A stretch of 64,000 nucleotides of DNA from Clostridia bacterium. Its GTDB lineage: Bacteria; Bacillota; Clostridia; Oscillospirales; CAG-272. Position 1 is the stretch's first letter. The number at the start of each line of letters is the position of its first letter. Shown one piece after another: positions 61,896 to 64,000 of this stretch. The notes beneath the pieces are model-generated. The model was not told where the DNA came from. It made no database searches and saw only the letters and a list, made by a program, of their open reading frames with translations. The position numbers were made by a program, and so were the translations under genes. The DNA is taken from NCBI GenBank assembly GCA_017463865.1, contig JAFTOI010000007.1, positions 1 to 64,000 on the forward strand. The letters run 5' to 3'.

Positions 61896-63548
61896 TCATG
61901 CCGGTTCGATGGCGATCGCGGCCGTCACCCTTCCCTGCCTTGCGGCGCGGAAGACGCGGTAGTGGCCGCTGCGATTGCGGACGATGGCACCGGTGTCGGC
62001 GAGGGTGCCGTCGGTCGTCGAGCGGCAGTGCCAGCCGTCGTAGGTGACGGTGAGGCTGGTCTCGTCGACGGCGATGGCGGGGTGATCAGTACCGTCGAAG
62101 GTGAAAGCAGGCAGCATCAGGGCGATCTCACCCTCCCCCTCGGCGGCGACCTCGACGCCGGCTGCGCTGACCGTGACCGTCATGCGCACGGGGGTGTCGG
62201 CAATGGTGCAGGTGAGGACTGCGGTGGCGGTGGTATCATCATGGGACAGCGTCTCGACAGCATAGACCGCCGCAGTGCCGTCCTGCCAGACGCCGTCACG
62301 GCAGACGGCGGGGCAAATGGCAAAGGGGATGGGCGCATCGGTGTCGATGCGGTACTTCGGCTCAGCGGGACAGGGGACGGTCAGACAGATCGGCGACGGC
62401 GCGCCCGCGCGGTGGACGCGGCCGAGGCCGCTGGCGTCATAGTGCGGGTCAGCATCGGTGTCGAGCTCGGCGAAGTAATCGCCTGCGCGCAGGAAGACCT
62501 TATGGAAGTGGTGCGAGGTCTGTACGGCGGCGGTGTGCGCCGCCGCCGGGACAGCGGGGATGCTGTCATCGCAGATGCTCGCGGCGGCGTAGAGGAAGGA
62601 GGCCGCCGTGATCATGTACTTGTCGAAGTAAGCATAGCCCTCGCAGCCATATTTGGTCTCGGTCGGGAAGCGATTTTTGGTGTGCCGGATGGGCGTTTTC
62701 GCCAGCCACCCGGCGATGTTGTCCAGCGCCAGCGATATCGCGTGCTTGAAGCGGCCGGCCAACGCCATGTCGCCTTCGGCGGCATAGCGGCGCGCCTCGA
62801 ACTCGAGCGAGACGACCATCATAGCCTCATTGTGGACGAACTGCGCGCTCCGCCCGCCGTAGGGGATCTCGCCGGTCACCGACTGCATCTCGAGGGTGAG
62901 CAGGCCGGCGCGGCGGAGATGGTCGTCGATTTCTCCATAATATTCCCCGCGATAGCCGAAGTGGAGCAGGAGCGACAGCAGGCCGCGCGGGACGAGGTCA
63001 TAGACCATGGGGTTGTGCGGGTCGCGGTACATGCCGTTCTCCTCGATGCGGCGCAGCTGGGTCGGGAGCTGAATGCCCACGAACTCGGTCGCGTCGCAGA
63101 GGCCGATGTACTGGCGCATCCACTCGCTGACCAGCGCGAAGCAGGCCCAGTTGTGCACCTTGTCCTCGGGCTTGTGCGCGATCTTGTCGTAGCAGGTGAA
63201 GGGGTCGATCGTCGCCAGATCGGCCTTCCAGGCGGCGATTCGCTCAGGCTCAACCGCGCCCGCCCGCTCCAGCTCGATGATGCAGAAGATGATCTCGCGC
63301 ACCGAAAACTCGTTTGCCGCGTGGACATGGGGGATGGTGGAACAGCAGAAGTCCATCATGTCAAGGAAAAGCGGCTTCAGATCAAGCCGGCGGCTGTGGG
63401 CGATGAGGATCCCCATGTTTGCCGTCAGCCGCGGGAAGCCGTGCTCGCGCAGGCCGCCGCGGCGGACGTCGTCGAAGTAACGCTCGATGTGCGCCGTCGA
63501 ATAGGCGTCAAGCGTTTTGTCCATCAGATCAAGATATCGTTCGTTCAT
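61896..63548 (-). CDS. Unknown protein, helical toroid plus beta domain
   Basis: A 550-residue cytoplasmic-looking protein. Residues about 1-330 are helix-rich with HNWACFALVSEWM, DLVPRGLLSLLLHFGYRG and EIPYGGRSAQFVHNEAMM, resembling (alpha/alpha) toroids of heparinase-type lyases or unsaturated-sugar hydrolases. Residues about 340-550 are beta-rich. No family is assigned with certainty; a carbohydrate-active role is a guess supported by the adjacent hydroxyacid dehydrogenase. ATG 63548 is preferred over GTG 63560 because GAGGTG lies just upstream. Confidence 0.7.
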   Translation of the reverse strand: MNERYLDLMDKTLDAYSTAHIERYFDDVRRGGLREHGFPRLTANMGILIAHSRRLDLKPLFLDMMDFCCSTIPHVHAANEFSVREIIFCIIELERAGAVEPERIAAWKADLATIDPFTCYDKIAHKPEDKVHNWACFALVSEWMRQYIGLCDATEFVGIQLPTQLRRIEENGMYRDPHNPMVYDLVPRGLLSLLLHFGYRGEYYGEIDDHLRRAGLLTLEMQSVTGEIPYGGRSAQFVHNEAMMVVSLEFEARRYAAEGDMALAGRFKHAISLALDNIAGWLAKTPIRHTKNRFPTETKYGCEGYAYFDKYMITAASFLYAAASICDDSIPAVPAAAHTAAVQTSHHFHKVFLRAGDYFAELDTDADPHYDASGLGRVHRAGAPSPICLTVPCPAEPKYRIDTDAPIPFAICPAVCRDGVWQDGTAAVYAVETLSHDDTTATAVLTCTIADTPVRMTVTVSAAGVEVAAEGEGEIALMLPAFTFDGTDHPAIAVDETSLTVTYDGWHCRSTTDGTLADTGAIVRNRSGHYRVFRAARQGRVTAAIAIEPA

Positions 63549-63556
63549 CTCGCACC

Positions 63557-64000
63557 TCACGCCATCGTCTCAAGCATCTTCAGGCTGACATCATACCGGC
63601 AGGGCTCGCCCGCCGCATAGCGGGCGTACTCGTCGGCCATGTACTCGGCCATGCGGTGAAATTCATTGGCCAGACTGCCCGCAATGTGCGGGGTCAGCAC
63701 GCAGTTGGGCAGGGTGTAGAAGGGGTGCCCCTCGATCGGCGGCTCGGGGTAGGTGACGTCGAGCAGTGCGGTCAGGTCGGGGCGCTCGGTCAAGGCGCGC
63801 ACGAGGTCGTCCTCGACCACCTGCGCGCCGCGGCCGGTGTTGATGAAGGTCGCGTAAGGCAGCATGCGCGAGAAGTGGGTGTAGGTCAGCATGCCCTGCG
63901 TCTGCGCGTTGTTGGCGAGGTGGTTTGAAACCACGCGGCAGGAGGCGAAGAGCTCATCCAGCCCGCATTTGCGGACGCCCAGCGCCGCTGCGCGCTCGTC
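63557..64000 (-). CDS. D-isomer specific 2-hydroxyacid dehydrogenase (partial, 5' end outside window)
   Basis: The last 147 codons of a dehydrogenase whose start lies beyond 64000. Seen are LDELFASCRVVSNHLANN, FINTGRGAQVVEDDL (substrate-binding Arg), DVTYPEPP (catalytic Glu) and LTPHIAGS (catalytic His), so the NAD-binding C-terminal half is intact. It reduces a 2-keto acid or oxidises a 2-hydroxyacid; the substrate cannot be told. The stop lies 8 bp before the next gene's ATG. Confidence 0.9.
   Translation of the reverse strand, partial: DERAAALGVRKCGLDELFASCRVVSNHLANNAQTQGMLTYTHFSRMLPYATFINTGRGAQVVEDDLVRALTERPDLTALLDVTYPEPPIEGHPFYTLPNCVLTPHIAGSLANEFHRMAEYMADEYARYAAGEPCRYDVSLKMLETMA

Overview
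The window is a GC-rich chromosomal segment that looks like a Gram-positive anaerobe of class Clostridia, most likely an Oscillospirales-type gut bacterium. This is an inference. It rests on strong AGGAGG-type ribosome binding sites, consensus sigma-A promoters with 17-bp spacers, a T-box in front of pheS, a CIRCE-controlled hrcA-grpE-dnaK-dnaJ-prmA operon, the TIGR03960/TIGR03936 radical-SAM pair, a DUF421/DUF4363 pair and an SLH-domain protein. No tRNA, rRNA, CRISPR array, prophage or intact insertion sequence is visible. Two tandem rRNA-type promoters at the far left point out of the window, so an rRNA operon probably begins just beyond position 1.

Layout, left to right. 1-3200: outward-facing promoters, a DUF4886/SGNH-type lipoprotein, and a DUF421-DUF4363 pair. 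3600-8170: leftward operon MATE exporter, shikimate kinase, TIGR03960 and TIGR03936. 8250-10640: SGNH hydrolase plus DUF4358 lipoprotein, then a membrane-linked MerR regulator with a textbook MerR-type promoter. 11170-12150: an AT-richer methyltransferase. 12200-16970: T-box, pheS, a YitT-family membrane protein, pheT. 17155-21990: ABC ATPase, permease, GldG-like and DUF4340 cassette. 22140-28520: sugar-nucleotide genes (nucleotidyltransferase, hexosamine-type kinase, galE, galM, GT-C-like membrane protein). 29080-34570: ftsE, ftsX, M23 factor, S41 protease, greA and an unknown anchored protein.

34720-41350: PucR/CdaR-like regulator, rsmE with a membrane protein, a double-domain class II aldolase with an AI-2E family permease, and prmA. 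41520-46750: the heat-shock operon, with a different mobile-looking repeat in three of its gaps. 46840-47240: a deletion scar fusing the tails of a solute-binding protein gene and an AraC gene. 47350-50370: intact AraC regulator and GH78-like glycosidase. 50410-52530: double-zinc-ribbon protein and E2-like acyltransferase. 52580-53760: barnase-like lipoprotein ribonuclease and dUTPase. 54270-57760: cytidylate-kinase-like protein, a beta-propeller-like protein, and an ECF sigma factor fused to a large C-terminal region. 57950-61380: SLH protein, and an XRE-membrane regulator with an M50 metalloprotease. 61380-64000: NUDIX hydrolase, an unknown probable carbohydrate-active protein, and a 2-hydroxyacid dehydrogenase cut by the window end.

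Intergenic space is heavily colonised by at least five families of short inverted-repeat elements. They sit at gene ends and even inside operons. The most interesting gene-level observations are the lipoprotein barnase without a visible barstar beside dut, the XRE/M50 pair, the sigma factor with a C-terminal extension, the MerR operator with its membrane and zinc-ribbon regulator, the E2-like protein lacking its catalytic histidine, and the divergent-gene deletion scar.
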